A stretch of DNA of 64,000 nt from Duganella aceris. Lineage in GTDB: Bacteria > Pseudomonadota > Gammaproteobacteria > Burkholderiales > Burkholderiaceae_D. Each line of letters opens with the position of its first letter. The stretch's first letter is position 1. Shown here piece after piece: positions 53,237 through 62,402 of this stretch. Made by a program: the position numbers and the translations under genes. The notes beneath the pieces are model-generated. The model had not been told where the DNA came from. It saw only the letters and a list, made by a program, of their open reading frames with translations, and did not search any database. Location of the stretch: the NCBI RefSeq assembly GCF_011090165.1, contig NZ_JAADJT010000019.1, positions 1 to 64,000 on the forward strand, given 5' to 3'.

Positions 53237-54484
53237 TTATTGAGCGACACGGACGCTGTCGCGTTCCTTGTAGCGGCTGGTATCGGAAATGATGAGGCGG
53301 TCGCCGGCGCGGGCGCCGGACAGAATTTCGACGGACTTGCCATCGCTGGCGCCGATGTCGAGCGTGGTCTTGCGGGCGACGCCGTCGCGCACCACGAACA
53401 CGTCCTGCGGGCCGCGGCCGTTGAAGGCGGGGCCGTAGTCGGCCAGCAGGGTGTTTTTCTTTTGCTCGGTGACGATGTTCACTTCGACCCGCAGCTTGTT
53501 GCGCAGCATGGCGTGGTTGGGCTGGGCCAGCGTGACCAGCAGCTTGACGGTGCCGTTCTGGATTTCCGGCAGGACTGTCTGCACCACGCCGTCGAGCTTG
53601 ACGTTGCCTTGTTCGACCAGCACTTTCTGGCCGGCGCCCAGCGCGCGGGCGTGGAAGTCGGACAGCGAGGCTTCGACCTTGTAGTTGTTCAGCTCGGAGA
53701 CCTTGGCCACCAGCTGGCCGGTGGCGACGCTGGCGCCCTCGTCGGCCAGCAGCCAGGTCAGCATGCCGGCGAACGGCGCGCGCACCTGGGTTTGCGCCAG
53801 CAGTTCCTGTTGTTGCAGCAGTTGCTTTTGCAGGATGTTCTTTTGCAGCCGCGCGCCCTCGATATTGCTGGAGGTGACGCGCTTGCTGTCGGCGATCTGT
53901 TCATGTTGCTGGCGCAGCTGGATCTCGTTGCGTTTGACGTTGAGTTCGGCGGTCAGCAAATCCTCGGCCGAAACGCCGCCGGCCTTGCGCAGCGTCTGGT
54001 AGCGGCCGAGCTTGACGCGGGTGGCTTCCAGGTCCAGCTCCAGCAGTTCGATGGCGCTGATCAGTTGCTTGCGTTTCTGCTCCATCTCCAGGGTCAGCGC
54101 GAGGATGCGGTTTTCCTGCTGCGCCAGTTGCTCCTTGATGGCGTCGATGGCCAGCAGGATGGTGCGGTTGTCCAGTTCCAGCAGCAGTTCGTTGGCCTGC
54201 ACCTGCTGGCCGAGCTTGGCGTTGACCTTGGCGACGCGGGTCTGGATCGGGCTCGAAACGAATTCCTCGTGCACCGGGATGACGATGCCGGAAGCGTTGA
54301 TGGTGTTGGCGATATTGCCGACGCGGACTTCGGCCAGCATGACGCCGGCGGCGTCGACGCTGGGGCTGACGGCGCGGTTGATGCCCCAGGCAGCGGCGCA
54401 CAGCGTGGCGAGCAGGGCAGCGATCGCCAGCGCGGTCTTGCGCTTGCGGCGGGCGATGATGTCGGGGTTGAGGGCTTGGTCCAT
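53237..54484 (-). CDS. ABC exporter periplasmic adaptor (HlyD/MacA-like)
   Basis: The 415-residue membrane fusion protein has a basic cytoplasmic N-terminus (IIARRKRKTA), one membrane helix (about 18-36), a lipoyl domain split by a long coiled-coil hairpin (about 100-225) and a barrel domain (VRAPFAGMLTWLLADEGASV). It should link the ABC permeases to an outer-membrane channel encoded elsewhere. GAGAAGG precedes the ATG at 54484. It is the first gene of the six-gene exporter/regulator operon. Confidence 0.92.
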   Translation of the reverse strand: MDQALNPDIIARRKRKTALAIAALLATLCAAAWGINRAVSPSVDAAGVMLAEVRVGNIANTINASGIVIPVHEEFVSSPIQTRVAKVNAKLGQQVQANELLLELDNRTILLAIDAIKEQLAQQENRILALTLEMEQKRKQLISAIELLELDLEATRVKLGRYQTLRKAGGVSAEDLLTAELNVKRNEIQLRQQHEQIADSKRVTSSNIEGARLQKNILQKQLLQQQELLAQTQVRAPFAGMLTWLLADEGASVATGQLVAKVSELNNYKVEASLSDFHARALGAGQKVLVEQGNVKLDGVVQTVLPEIQNGTVKLLVTLAQPNHAMLRNKLRVEVNIVTEQKKNTLLADYGPAFNGRGPQDVFVVRDGVARKTTLDIGASDGKSVEILSGARAGDRLIISDTSRYKERDSVRVAQ

Positions 54485-54495
54485 GCCTTCTCTAT

Positions 54496-54511
54496 TGCAA
54501 GCCCTGTGCCA
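54496..54511 (-). promoter_or_regulatory. Sigma-54 promoter of the ABC exporter operon
   Basis: On the minus strand TGGCAC-N5-TTGC gives a perfect GG-N10-GC spacing for the -24/-12 elements. This fits the NtrC-type activator encoded in the same operon. The predicted +1 falls at about 54485, one base before the adaptor ATG, so the mRNA would be almost leaderless. Confidence 0.75.
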
Positions 54512-54513
54512 CA

Positions 54514-54549
54514 CCTTTGATTCAACGACAAAACCATACAAATCAAAGG
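54514..54549. promoter_or_regulatory. Inverted repeat upstream of the sigma-54 promoter, likely activator site
   Basis: CCTTTGATT (54514-54522) and AATCAAAGG (54541-54549) are perfect 9-bp arms with an 18-bp spacer, immediately upstream of the -24 element. They are candidate binding sites for the Fis-type HTH of the cognate regulator. Confidence 0.55.
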
Positions 54550-54671
54550 CCTGGCATCAGTAGGCCACCTCGCCACGCATGCGGCGCTTGCCCGCCTTCG
54601 CGCACCACCGTCCGGAAACGGACACCCTCAACTTTCCATGCGGCGACGCGCTAGCTGATGCACTTGCCCGC

Positions 54672-55886
54672 TCAAGACGATGGGCATACTGAACTGGCCT
54701 TTGCAAGATTTGCGTCGATCAGTTCCAAGCTGAATATTTTTTTCTTGAAGTCAATTTGCACCGTGCTGATGTCGGCGCTGGGCAGCAGTAGTGGAATGGT
54801 CGCGTGCTGGCCATTTTTTCCAGCTGTCGCAGCAGACAGGCGAATATAGGTCTCGCTACCGATGCGGGACATCACGTGCACGTTGCACAAGTGCACTGGA
54901 GTGACTTGTTCCTTCTCGCATTCCTTGGCCAAAAAAGTCGCGACGCTGCTGCAGGATTTGCCGGAAATAGTCAGGCGTTCGGCGTAAAAATTGCCGATCT
55001 TGGTTCGCTGCGCGACCATCATGGGAAGCATGCCAGTGGCATGAAGAAACATTGTCGCGATAAGTGGTAGCAGCAGTGCCAAAGGAAATACGGCATACCA
55101 ATACTTGCGATTTTTCTTTGCTATGTAGAGCACCAGAGTGCCTGCGGCCGCCAGTAACATCGCGTACTGCACTATGCCTAACATCATGCCCGAATAGTCG
55201 TCGGGCTTGAAACTGGAGGCCCTGTCCAACGTCAGCAATAGCAAGGAGCACGGTACTGTCTGTAGGCATCCAATGAATAGATACGCTCCGAGTCTGGTCA
55301 TGAGGTGGCGACGCAACAACTTCTGCCATTTGTCCAGATGATGCGGTCGAGTGGTGTGGGTATCCGGCACCGGATTAGGCAAGAATTTGCGTGGAATCCG
55401 CTTTGCCCTGACGGAAAAAAGCAGGATGATGCTGAATCCATAGGCAATGGCTGCATAGGCAAAACTCCAGTCCAGATAGCTGTACACCAGAATCAGCAGC
55501 GTCAAGATACATAAACTCAGGAAATTGTAGGCGGTCCACTCGACCAGCTGACCGCCAAAACGCCCCGGCTTGGCAACCGGGACCGCAGCGCGCTGGGCCA
55601 GCAATATCCCCAAACTGGGGAAAAGCATCGCTGTCGCAATGATAGTGGACACGATGATGGCGATATATGCCAGCGACAGCAGCACGTTGACCGCAGCCTG
55701 CAAGTCGAAATTAGGGAAATAGTCGATATATTGAAAGTAGCTGAACAAGGACAAGGTGCCCCAGCTCAGCAGGCTCAACCAAGCAAGCTTGAGCGGATTT
55801 TCCTTGGCATATTTTTTTAGCCAATGGTCGCCCGCTTCGCGGTGAGTTTTAGCAGGCCTGGCGCGAAAGGATCGTAATGTGTTCAT
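54672..55886 (-). CDS. Polytopic membrane protein of unknown function (lower GC)
   Basis: The 404-residue protein has about eight membrane segments in its first 290 residues and a soluble C-terminal domain (about 290-404) with three or four Cys (GKSCSS, AKECEKE, HLCNVH). I do not recognise the family. Its codon and base use is clearly less GC-rich than its neighbours, and the 5' flank is very AT-rich, which suggests later acquisition. The start at 55886 is preferred over 55898 because GGTGA lies 6 bases before it. It is not part of the exporter operon because of the intervening sigma-54 promoter region. Confidence 0.75.
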   Translation of the reverse strand: MNTLRSFRARPAKTHREAGDHWLKKYAKENPLKLAWLSLLSWGTLSLFSYFQYIDYFPNFDLQAAVNVLLSLAYIAIIVSTIIATAMLFPSLGILLAQRAAVPVAKPGRFGGQLVEWTAYNFLSLCILTLLILVYSYLDWSFAYAAIAYGFSIILLFSVRAKRIPRKFLPNPVPDTHTTRPHHLDKWQKLLRRHLMTRLGAYLFIGCLQTVPCSLLLLTLDRASSFKPDDYSGMMLGIVQYAMLLAAAGTLVLYIAKKNRKYWYAVFPLALLLPLIATMFLHATGMLPMMVAQRTKIGNFYAERLTISGKSCSSVATFLAKECEKEQVTPVHLCNVHVMSRIGSETYIRLSAATAGKNGQHATIPLLLPSADISTVQIDFKKKIFSLELIDANLAKASSVCPSS

Positions 55887-56048
55887 TGAAATCACCATTC
55901 AAAAAAATTAATACTGTTTTATTTTTAATATTTTATTTTGGAAATTATTGATTGCGCAAACCATTTTTTCATTGTGGAAATTTGCCAACGGATGGTTGGC
56001 GTCGATGTGTTACCGTAATGCCCAGTACACCCTGATGAAGGAGGACTC

Positions 56049-56840
56049 ATGCACATAAAAAACAGGGGACTGACGCTGTTGTTGAGCGTCTCGGCGCTGG
56101 CGGGCGCTGCGGAGCCGGATGAGATCGTCACCGACCGGCCGGACTTCGTCGAATCCAGTAACGTGGTCGGCAAAGGCCGCTTCCAGATCGAGACCAGCGT
56201 CGCGCAGGAGCGCAACAAGGCGGACGGTTTCAAAGACCGCACCTGGTCCACACCCACCTTGCTGCGCTTCGGCGTCAGCGACACGCTTGAACTGCGCTTT
56301 GAAACCGATGGCCGCATGCGCGCCACCTCGGACAACCTCGCCACCGGCGCCCGCGTTACCGAAAACGGCTATGCCGACGTCGCGCTCGGCGTCAAATGGC
56401 ATATGGCCGACGAGAATGGCTGGCGGCCGTCGCTGGGCATCCTCGCCCACGCCGACCTGAACACCGGCTCGGCAGCGTTCCGCGCGCCGGGCAACGGCGG
56501 CTCGCTGCGCCTGGCGGCGGAATGGGAATTGCCCGACGAATTCTCGCTCGGCGTGATGCCTGGCCTGGCCTGGCAGCGCAGCGAAGAAGGCGGACGCTAC
56601 ACCAGCGCCATCTTCGGCGTCGTGCTGGGCAAGGGCTGGACCGACCGCTTCCGCACCTTCGTCGAATACTCGGCGCCGCAGATCGCGCGCGCCCGCAACG
56701 GCGGTTCCGTCACCACCTTCGATGTCGGCGGCGCCTATCTGGTGGCCGACAATATGCAGGTCGATGCCGCCGTCTCGCGCGCGCTCAACAAGAACACGCC
56801 GGACTGGAGCTGGACCGTCGGCTTTTCCATCAAGTTTTAA
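56049..56840 (+). CDS. Outer-membrane barrel of the phenol MetA-degradation family
   Basis: The 263-residue protein has a signal peptide (MHIKNRGLTLLLSVSALAGA), the conserved start DEIVTDRPDFVESSNVVGKGRFQIETS and a beta-barrel body ending in VGFSIKF (BAM signal). This matches the putative MetA-pathway transporter family; the substrate is unknown and family members are often general barrels. A strong ribosome binding site (GGAGGA) precedes the ATG. The chemoreceptor pseudogene starts 15 bases after its stop, so both may share a transcript. Confidence 0.85.
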   Translation: MHIKNRGLTLLLSVSALAGAAEPDEIVTDRPDFVESSNVVGKGRFQIETSVAQERNKADGFKDRTWSTPTLLRFGVSDTLELRFETDGRMRATSDNLATGARVTENGYADVALGVKWHMADENGWRPSLGILAHADLNTGSAAFRAPGNGGSLRLAAEWELPDEFSLGVMPGLAWQRSEEGGRYTSAIFGVVLGKGWTDRFRTFVEYSAPQIARARNGGSVTTFDVGGAYLVADNMQVDAAVSRALNKNTPDWSWTVGFSIKF

Positions 56841-56855
56841 TCCTCAGGGGATCTC

Positions 56856-58400
56856 ATGCATTTGACGATCAAGCGGCGTCTGCTGCTGTCGAACCTGGTC
56901 ACGCTGGCGTTCGTCAGCCTGGTCGGCGTGGTGGGCTAGGTCGCGGTGCGGGTGCTCGATGCCTCGATGGACGCGATCAGCGCCAACAGCGCGGCGATGA
57001 AAGACCAGCTGCAGGCCGACCAGGCCCACGACGCGCTGCGCGCCGATGTGCTGGCGGCGCGGCTGGCCGGCGACAAGAACGATCCGGCCGAAGCCAAGGA
57101 GGTGCGCGCGGATACCGCCGAGCACATCGCGCTGTTCCGCAAGCTGATCAAGGAAATGGACCAGGTCGGCACCGACGACGAGGTCAAGCTGGCGATGCAA
57201 AAAGTGCGGCCCGACGTGGACCGTTATCTGCTCAGCGCGCAGGAAATGGTCGAGCTGTCGCTGACCGACAAGGATCAGGCGCAGGCCAGGTTCGCCGCCT
57301 TCATGGACAGCTTCCGCGTGCTGGAAAAAAGCATGGCCGCGCTGAGCGAGCTGATCGAAAAGAATTCCGATGCCAGCAAGGAGGTCGGCGATGCGGCGGT
57401 GGTCAGCTCGCGCTACCAGATCATCGGCTTTTCGCTGTTGGCGGCGGCGGTGGCGCTGGTCATCGGGTGGATGATTTCGCGCTCCATCATGCGGCCGTTG
57501 GACGAGGCGGTGGGCTTCGCCGAGCGCGTGGCGCAGGGCGATTTGTCGGGGCGGATGGAAGTGGTGGATGCCGACCGCACCGAGACCGGCTTGCTGAAGC
57601 GCGCCTTGCGCGATATGAACGACAGTCTGCACCGCATCGTCAGCCAGGTGCGCAACGGGACGGATGCGATCGCGCATGCGTCCGGCGAGATCGCGGCCGG
57701 CAATCTGGACTTGTCGTCGCGCACCGAGGAGCAGGCCAGCTCGCTGGAGGAGACGGCGTCGTCGATGGAGCAGATGACGTCGGCGGTGAAGCAGAATTCC
57801 AGCAACGCCGGCCAGGCGAATCAATTGGCGGCGTCGGCGGCGGAGGTCGCGGTCCAGGGCGGCGCGGTGATGGCGCGCATGGTCGAGACGATGGGGGCGA
57901 TCAATGAGTCGTCGCGCAAGATCGTCGACATTATCGCGGTGATCGAGGGGATAGCGTTCCAGACCAATATCCTGGCCTTGAACGCGGCGGTCGAGGCGGC
58001 GCGCGCCGGCGAGCAGGGGCGCGGCTTCGCGGTGGTGGCGTCGGAAGTGCGCAGCCTGGCGCAGCGCTCGGACACGGCGGCCAAGGAGGTCAAGTTGTTG
58101 ATCGACGCGTCGGTGGCGCAGGTGGCCGACGGGAGCGCGCTGGTGGGACAGGCCGGCGGCACCATGGACGGGATAGTGGCCGGCATCAACCGGGTCAACG
58201 CGATCGTCGGCGAAATCGCCAGCGCCAGCCGCGAGCAGGAGATGGGGATCGATCAGGTGAACCAGGCGATCGGCACCATCGACAGTGCGACCCAGCAGAA
58301 CGCCGCGCTGGTGGAGGAAGCCGCCGCCGCAGCGGCCGCGCTGCAGGAGCAGGCGGGCCGGTTGGCGGAGGCGGTGAAGGTGTTCAAGCTGGCGCGGTAG
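56856..58400 (+). pseudogene. Methyl-accepting chemotaxis protein gene interrupted by an amber codon
   Basis: Translation from 56856, preceded by AGGGGA, gives MHLTIKRRLLLSNLVTLAFV and continues into TM1, then meets TAG at 56937-56939 (codon 28). After that the frame is open to 58400 and encodes an intact four-helix sensor domain, TM2 (around 57415-57480), HAMP and a full signalling hairpin (EGIAFQTNILALNAAVEAARAGEQGRGFAVVA). A restart at GTG 56946 would drop TM1 and reverse or abolish topology. The codon most likely was Tyr or Trp in the active gene. Either a recent nonsense mutation, a sequencing error, or suppressed readthrough explains it. Confidence 0.85.
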
Positions 58401-58407
58401 ATGTCGC

Positions 58408-58427
58408 GCCGGGCACGGCGGCCCGGC
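58408..58427. other. GC-rich inverted repeat between convergent chemoreceptor genes
   Basis: GCCGGGC and GCCCGGC flank six bases just after the first chemoreceptor stop. It could stall transcription from either side. No T run follows. Confidence 0.5.
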
Positions 58428-58517
58428 AGCGCGGCGGATGAGCCGGAGCGGCACCGCGCGCAGCGCCGGCCCGGCGCAGGCCGCCGTCGCTGCGGCCGCG
58501 CCGCAAACCTGCCTAAT

Positions 58518-58545
58518 GCCGAACGCCGAACGCCGAACGCCGGGC
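58518..58545. repeat. Short tandem repeat of GCCGAAC
   Basis: Three exact heptamers (58518-58538) are followed by a degenerate GCCGGGC. The stretch is non-coding and lies between two convergent genes. Confidence 0.7.
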
Positions 58546-58562
58546 GAGGAGGGTGATGCGTG

Positions 58563-60212
58563 TCAGGCGGCGGCGAGGCGGCTGCCGCGCGGCGCGGCCA
58601 GCGCCAGCCTGGTCTGCGTACGTTTGCTGCCGACGCCCACCGGCGCAGCGCCACGATCCGAGGCCAGCTTGAACACGCCCACCAGCTGCACCAGCTGATG
58701 CGCCTGGTCCTGCTGCGCTTCCGCCGCCGCGGCAGCTTGCTCGACCAGCGCCGCGTTTTGCTGCGTGACGGTGTCCATCTCCGCGATCGCATGATTGATC
58801 TGCTCGATGCCTGCTTCCTGTTCGTTGCTGGCGGTGCTGATCTCGCCCATGATGTCGGTGACGGATTTGACCGCGTCGACGATCTGTCCCATCGTCGCGC
58901 CGGCTTGGCCGACCAGCTCGGTACCCGCGCCGACCTTGCTGACCGACTCGTCGATCAACAATTTGATTTCCTTGGCCGCCGACGCCGACCGCTGCGCCAG
59001 CGTGCGCACCTCGGACGCCACAACCGCGAAGCCGCGACCCTGCTCGCCGGCGCGCGCCGCTTCGACCGCCGCGTTCAAGGCCAGGATGTTGGTCTGGAAA
59101 GCGATGCCGTCGATGACGCTGATGATGTCGACGATCTTCCGGGCCGATGCGTTGATCTCGTCCATGGTCTGCACCACGTCCGACACCACCAGCCCGCCCT
59201 TGACCGCGATCTCCGACGCGGAACGCGCCAGCGTGTTGGCCTGGCGCGCGTTTTCGCTGTTCTGCTTGACGGTGGCGGTCAGTTCTTCCATCGACGAAGC
59301 GGTCTCTTCCAGCGACCCGGCCTGCTGCTCGGTGCGCGAGGACAGGTCCATATTGCCGGCCGCGATTTCGGTCGCCGCCGTGACGATGGAGTCGGCGCCG
59401 CCGCGCACCTGGCCGACGATATCGGCCAGACTGTCGCGCATGGCCTGGATCGCGAACAGCAGGCTGGTGCGGTCACCGGTGCGGGTGTGAATGACCACCG
59501 ACAGGTCGCCGGCGGCGATCTTGCCGGCGATCGCGGCGACCGCGCCCGGTTCGCCGCCGAGCTCACGCATCAACTGGCGCGAGATCAGCAGCGCGCCGGC
59601 CGTGCCGAGGCCGATGGAGAGCAGGCCCAGCAGCAGATGCTGGTTGCGCGAGTCCAGATAGGTGGCTTCGGCTTGCTGGCGTGCGGTTTCCATCGAGTTG
59701 CTCTGATGTGCGATCAGCGCGTCGATGGCGTTCATATTGGTCAGTTGCCGCTCGCGCATCACGGTCAGCATGTAGTCGACGGCGCCATCGATGTCGTTTT
59801 CTTTGCGCAGGCGGATGACTTCCTCCAGCGCCTGCTCGTACGGCGCGCGCGAGGCTTGCAGCGTGGCGAACAGTTCCTTGCCTTTTTCAGACCTGATCGT
59901 CGCATCCAGCTTCTTCATGGTGGCGTCGATCTCCTGGCGCTTGCCGGCGACCGTGCTCAGCTCCTTGGCGGACTTGGCGGCGTCCTTGATCAGCAGCGCG
60001 TTGCGCAGCGAGCGCGCCACCTTGTTGTTGTCGTTCATGATGCTCTGGGCCAGCAGCACCTTCGGATAGGTTTCCGTGACGATGGCGCTGGTGCCGTCGT
60101 TGAGCTTGCCCAAATCATAAATACTGAGGCCGATGGCGAGCGCCAACATCAACAGAACCGCGCCAAAGCCCAGCCCGAGCCGGGTGCTTACCTTGATGTG
60201 TTTGATATTCAT
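58563..60212 (-). CDS. Methyl-accepting chemotaxis protein
   Basis: The 549-residue receptor has TM1 (about 12-32), a four-helix-bundle sensor domain (KVLLAQSIMNDNNKVARSLRNAL), TM2 (about 190-210), HAMP and signalling hairpin (DGIAFQTNILALNAAVEAARAGEQGRGFAVVA). The C-terminus (RLAAA) has no CheR pentapeptide. The start at 60212 gives the standard MNIKHIKVSTRLGLGFG beginning; the longer frame to 60353 adds a Pro/Ser/Arg-rich non-family tail. The gene is convergent with the amber-containing chemoreceptor gene. Confidence 0.92.
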   Translation of the reverse strand: MNIKHIKVSTRLGLGFGAVLLMLALAIGLSIYDLGKLNDGTSAIVTETYPKVLLAQSIMNDNNKVARSLRNALLIKDAAKSAKELSTVAGKRQEIDATMKKLDATIRSEKGKELFATLQASRAPYEQALEEVIRLRKENDIDGAVDYMLTVMRERQLTNMNAIDALIAHQSNSMETARQQAEATYLDSRNQHLLLGLLSIGLGTAGALLISRQLMRELGGEPGAVAAIAGKIAAGDLSVVIHTRTGDRTSLLFAIQAMRDSLADIVGQVRGGADSIVTAATEIAAGNMDLSSRTEQQAGSLEETASSMEELTATVKQNSENARQANTLARSASEIAVKGGLVVSDVVQTMDEINASARKIVDIISVIDGIAFQTNILALNAAVEAARAGEQGRGFAVVASEVRTLAQRSASAAKEIKLLIDESVSKVGAGTELVGQAGATMGQIVDAVKSVTDIMGEISTASNEQEAGIEQINHAIAEMDTVTQQNAALVEQAAAAAEAQQDQAHQLVQLVGVFKLASDRGAAPVGVGSKRTQTRLALAAPRGSRLAAA

Positions 60213-60454
60213 TTTGTTATTCCGATGGTCGAGAAGATGACTCGCGTTCCGTTGCCGGGGGGCAGGGAGCGTTGGCGGGAATGAGGCCGGAGAAGAGATA
60301 TGATCGCGAGAATTGGGCGATCGCTGTTGCGAGGGATAGTCACCAATATACACACAGTTTTACCGTGTGGCAATATTTACCGGTGAATGATGTTGTTTGG
60401 TATTGGGATCGTTTCCAATTACACTGGCTATTTCGTTTACTGATTAAGGTTGCG

Positions 60455-61615
60455 ATGAATCCCACCACGTCCCGGCTGGACGTGATCGACGCGCTGCGCG
60501 GTTTCGCCATCGTCTCGATCATGCTGCTCCACAATATCGAGCACTTTGACTTCTACTTTTCGCCGACCGGTCTGCCGGCCTGGCTGCAGGCGCTGGACAA
60601 GGTCATCTGGGACAGCATGTTCTTCCTGTTCGGCGGCAAGTCGTACGCGATCTTTGCCCTGCTATTCGGAATGACCTTCTATATCCAGCACCACAACCGC
60701 GAGCTGAAGGGCGAGGACTTCCGGGCCCGCTTCGCGTGGCGGCTGGTGCTGCTGCTCGGCTTTGGTCTGGTGAATTCGATGTTTTATCACGGCGATATCC
60801 TGAGTATTTATGCGGTGCTGGGATTGGCGTTGATTCCCGTGGCCCGGCTGCGCGGCGGCATCGTACTGCCAATCGCTATCGTCTTATTGTTGCAGCCTTA
60901 TGCCTGGCTGGAGTTTATCCAGGCCCTGCCGAATCCAGACGAGAAACTCGCCGATCCCGCATCGTGGGTTTATTTCGGCCGCGCCAATGAATATATGAAA
61001 AATGGCTCGGCCACACAGGTCTGGTGGGGAAATCTGACCAATGGAAAAATCGGCGTTATTCGCTGGAGCTGGGAAAATGGCCGGATATTCCAGATTCCCG
61101 CGTTATTCATGCTGGGCATGCTGGCAGGAAGGAAAGGCATGTTCCAGATATCGCCGGAAAATAAGCGCCGGTGGCGCCATATACTGGCCGTCGCTGCGGT
61201 GGCGTTCGTCCCGCTTTATTTGATGAGGACGTATCCGGAATCGTGGGGGCTGGGCGAGGCATTGCGCCGGCCGTTGTTGGTGATTATTACGTCATGGTCC
61301 AACTTGGCCTTCATGACGGTTCTGGTTTCAAGCTTTGCGCTGTTGTTTTATTCGTGGCGTTGGCTGGAAATATTTTCCCCGCTGGGGCGTATGAGTTTGA
61401 CCAGCTATGTGGTGCAATCGATTATCGGCACGACGATTTATTATGGCTTTGGCTTGGGCATGTATCAATATACCGGCGCCAGTTTCGCGTTGCTGATCGG
61501 TATCACGCTGGCCTTGTTGCAGCGACAGTTCAGCGTGTGGTGGCTGCGGCGTCACAAGCAGGGGCCGCTTGAAACCTTGTGGCACAAAGCGACCTGGGCG
61601 GGTTCTCCCCGTTAG
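60455..61615 (+). CDS. DUF418 family integral membrane protein
   Basis: The 386-residue protein has about 9-10 membrane segments. The N-terminal RLDVIDALRGFAIVSIMLLHN resembles acyltransferase-3/DUF1624 starts, and the C-terminal GRMSLTSYVVQSIIGTTIYYGFGLGMY is the DUF418 signature. Such proteins may acylate or transport cell-envelope components; function is unproven. The start at 60455 has AAGG six bases upstream and fits the family; the long upstream in-frame extension to 60272 crosses AT-rich promoter sequence and is rejected. Base composition is lower in GC than neighbours in its second half. Confidence 0.85.
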   Translation: MNPTTSRLDVIDALRGFAIVSIMLLHNIEHFDFYFSPTGLPAWLQALDKVIWDSMFFLFGGKSYAIFALLFGMTFYIQHHNRELKGEDFRARFAWRLVLLLGFGLVNSMFYHGDILSIYAVLGLALIPVARLRGGIVLPIAIVLLLQPYAWLEFIQALPNPDEKLADPASWVYFGRANEYMKNGSATQVWWGNLTNGKIGVIRWSWENGRIFQIPALFMLGMLAGRKGMFQISPENKRRWRHILAVAAVAFVPLYLMRTYPESWGLGEALRRPLLVIITSWSNLAFMTVLVSSFALLFYSWRWLEIFSPLGRMSLTSYVVQSIIGTTIYYGFGLGMYQYTGASFALLIGITLALLQRQFSVWWLRRHKQGPLETLWHKATWAGSPR

Positions 61616-61693
61616 TTCGTGCCAGATATTGGCATGAATATACCAAAAAACAGCTTGGGTAGGCCGGCCGCTCGCAACGAGGGGCGAGCCGCC

Positions 61694-62290
61694 TTATTCT
61701 TCTTCGGGCTTGATCCAGACGATGCGGCCGTGGCCGGCTTCATTCAGACGGATAATCAACGCATCTGCCATATTATCGGCCAGGCTGAATTCGAAAGTAA
61801 CGTCGTCGGCGTGCGAGACATTATCCAGCGCGGCGCCGGCGGACTCTATTTCACGGCGCAGCATGCCTTCCATCGCATAAGGCGCGGTGCAAGCAAGATG
61901 CCGCAACTTGATAATCGCGACTTTCTCCGCTTTTAATAAGGCTTGCGCCACGCTGTCGGTATAAGCCCGCACCAGACCGCCGGCGCCAAGTTTAACGCCG
62001 CCGAAATAACGCACCACGGTGGCCAATACCCCTTCCAGATCCTGATGGCGTAAAACATCCAGCATTGGACGGCCTGCCGTGCCGCTCGGTTCACCATCAT
62101 CGACAGCCGCAGATTGGCCACCGGCTAATAATGCCCAGCATACGTGCGCCGCGCCGGGATGTTGCGCCCATAATTCCGCCACGACTTTCTGCGCGGCGGC
62201 CCGATCGGTCATCGGCTGGACGCAGGCGATAAAACGGCTTTTTTTAATCAGCAGTTCATGATCGACGGCTGAGATTATAGTTTGAGGCAT
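61694..62290 (-). CDS. yigZ: YigZ/IMPACT family protein
   Basis: The 198-residue protein has the IMPACT/UPF0029 domain (KKSRFIACVQP, AVDDGEPSGTAGRP, VVRYFGGVKLGAGGLVRAY) and a C-terminal DUF1949-like ferredoxin fold (about 130-198). Bacterial YigZ may bind nucleic acid or ribosomes; function is unproven. The start at 62290 is the family start; the longer in-frame stretch to 62764 is a shadow of the helicase gene on the other strand. The gene is divergent from the helicase. Confidence 0.92.
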   Translation of the reverse strand: MPQTIISAVDHELLIKKSRFIACVQPMTDRAAAQKVVAELWAQHPGAAHVCWALLAGGQSAAVDDGEPSGTAGRPMLDVLRHQDLEGVLATVVRYFGGVKLGAGGLVRAYTDSVAQALLKAEKVAIIKLRHLACTAPYAMEGMLRREIESAGAALDNVSHADDVTFEFSLADNMADALIIRLNEAGHGRIVWIKPEEE

Positions 62291-62402
62291 GGGGAGGATA
62301 TCGGCACTGCGGCGGTGTAAACCGTCGTATGGTGCCAGAAATCGCGGAAAGACAAAAGGCGGCGCGTTATAATCCGCACCGAGTCCACCCATCCGATACG
62401 AC

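Noticed and set aside
58518..58545. GCCGAAC heptamers as the start of a CRISPR array
   Set aside because: Units are only 7 bp, contiguous and without spacers. No cas gene is near.
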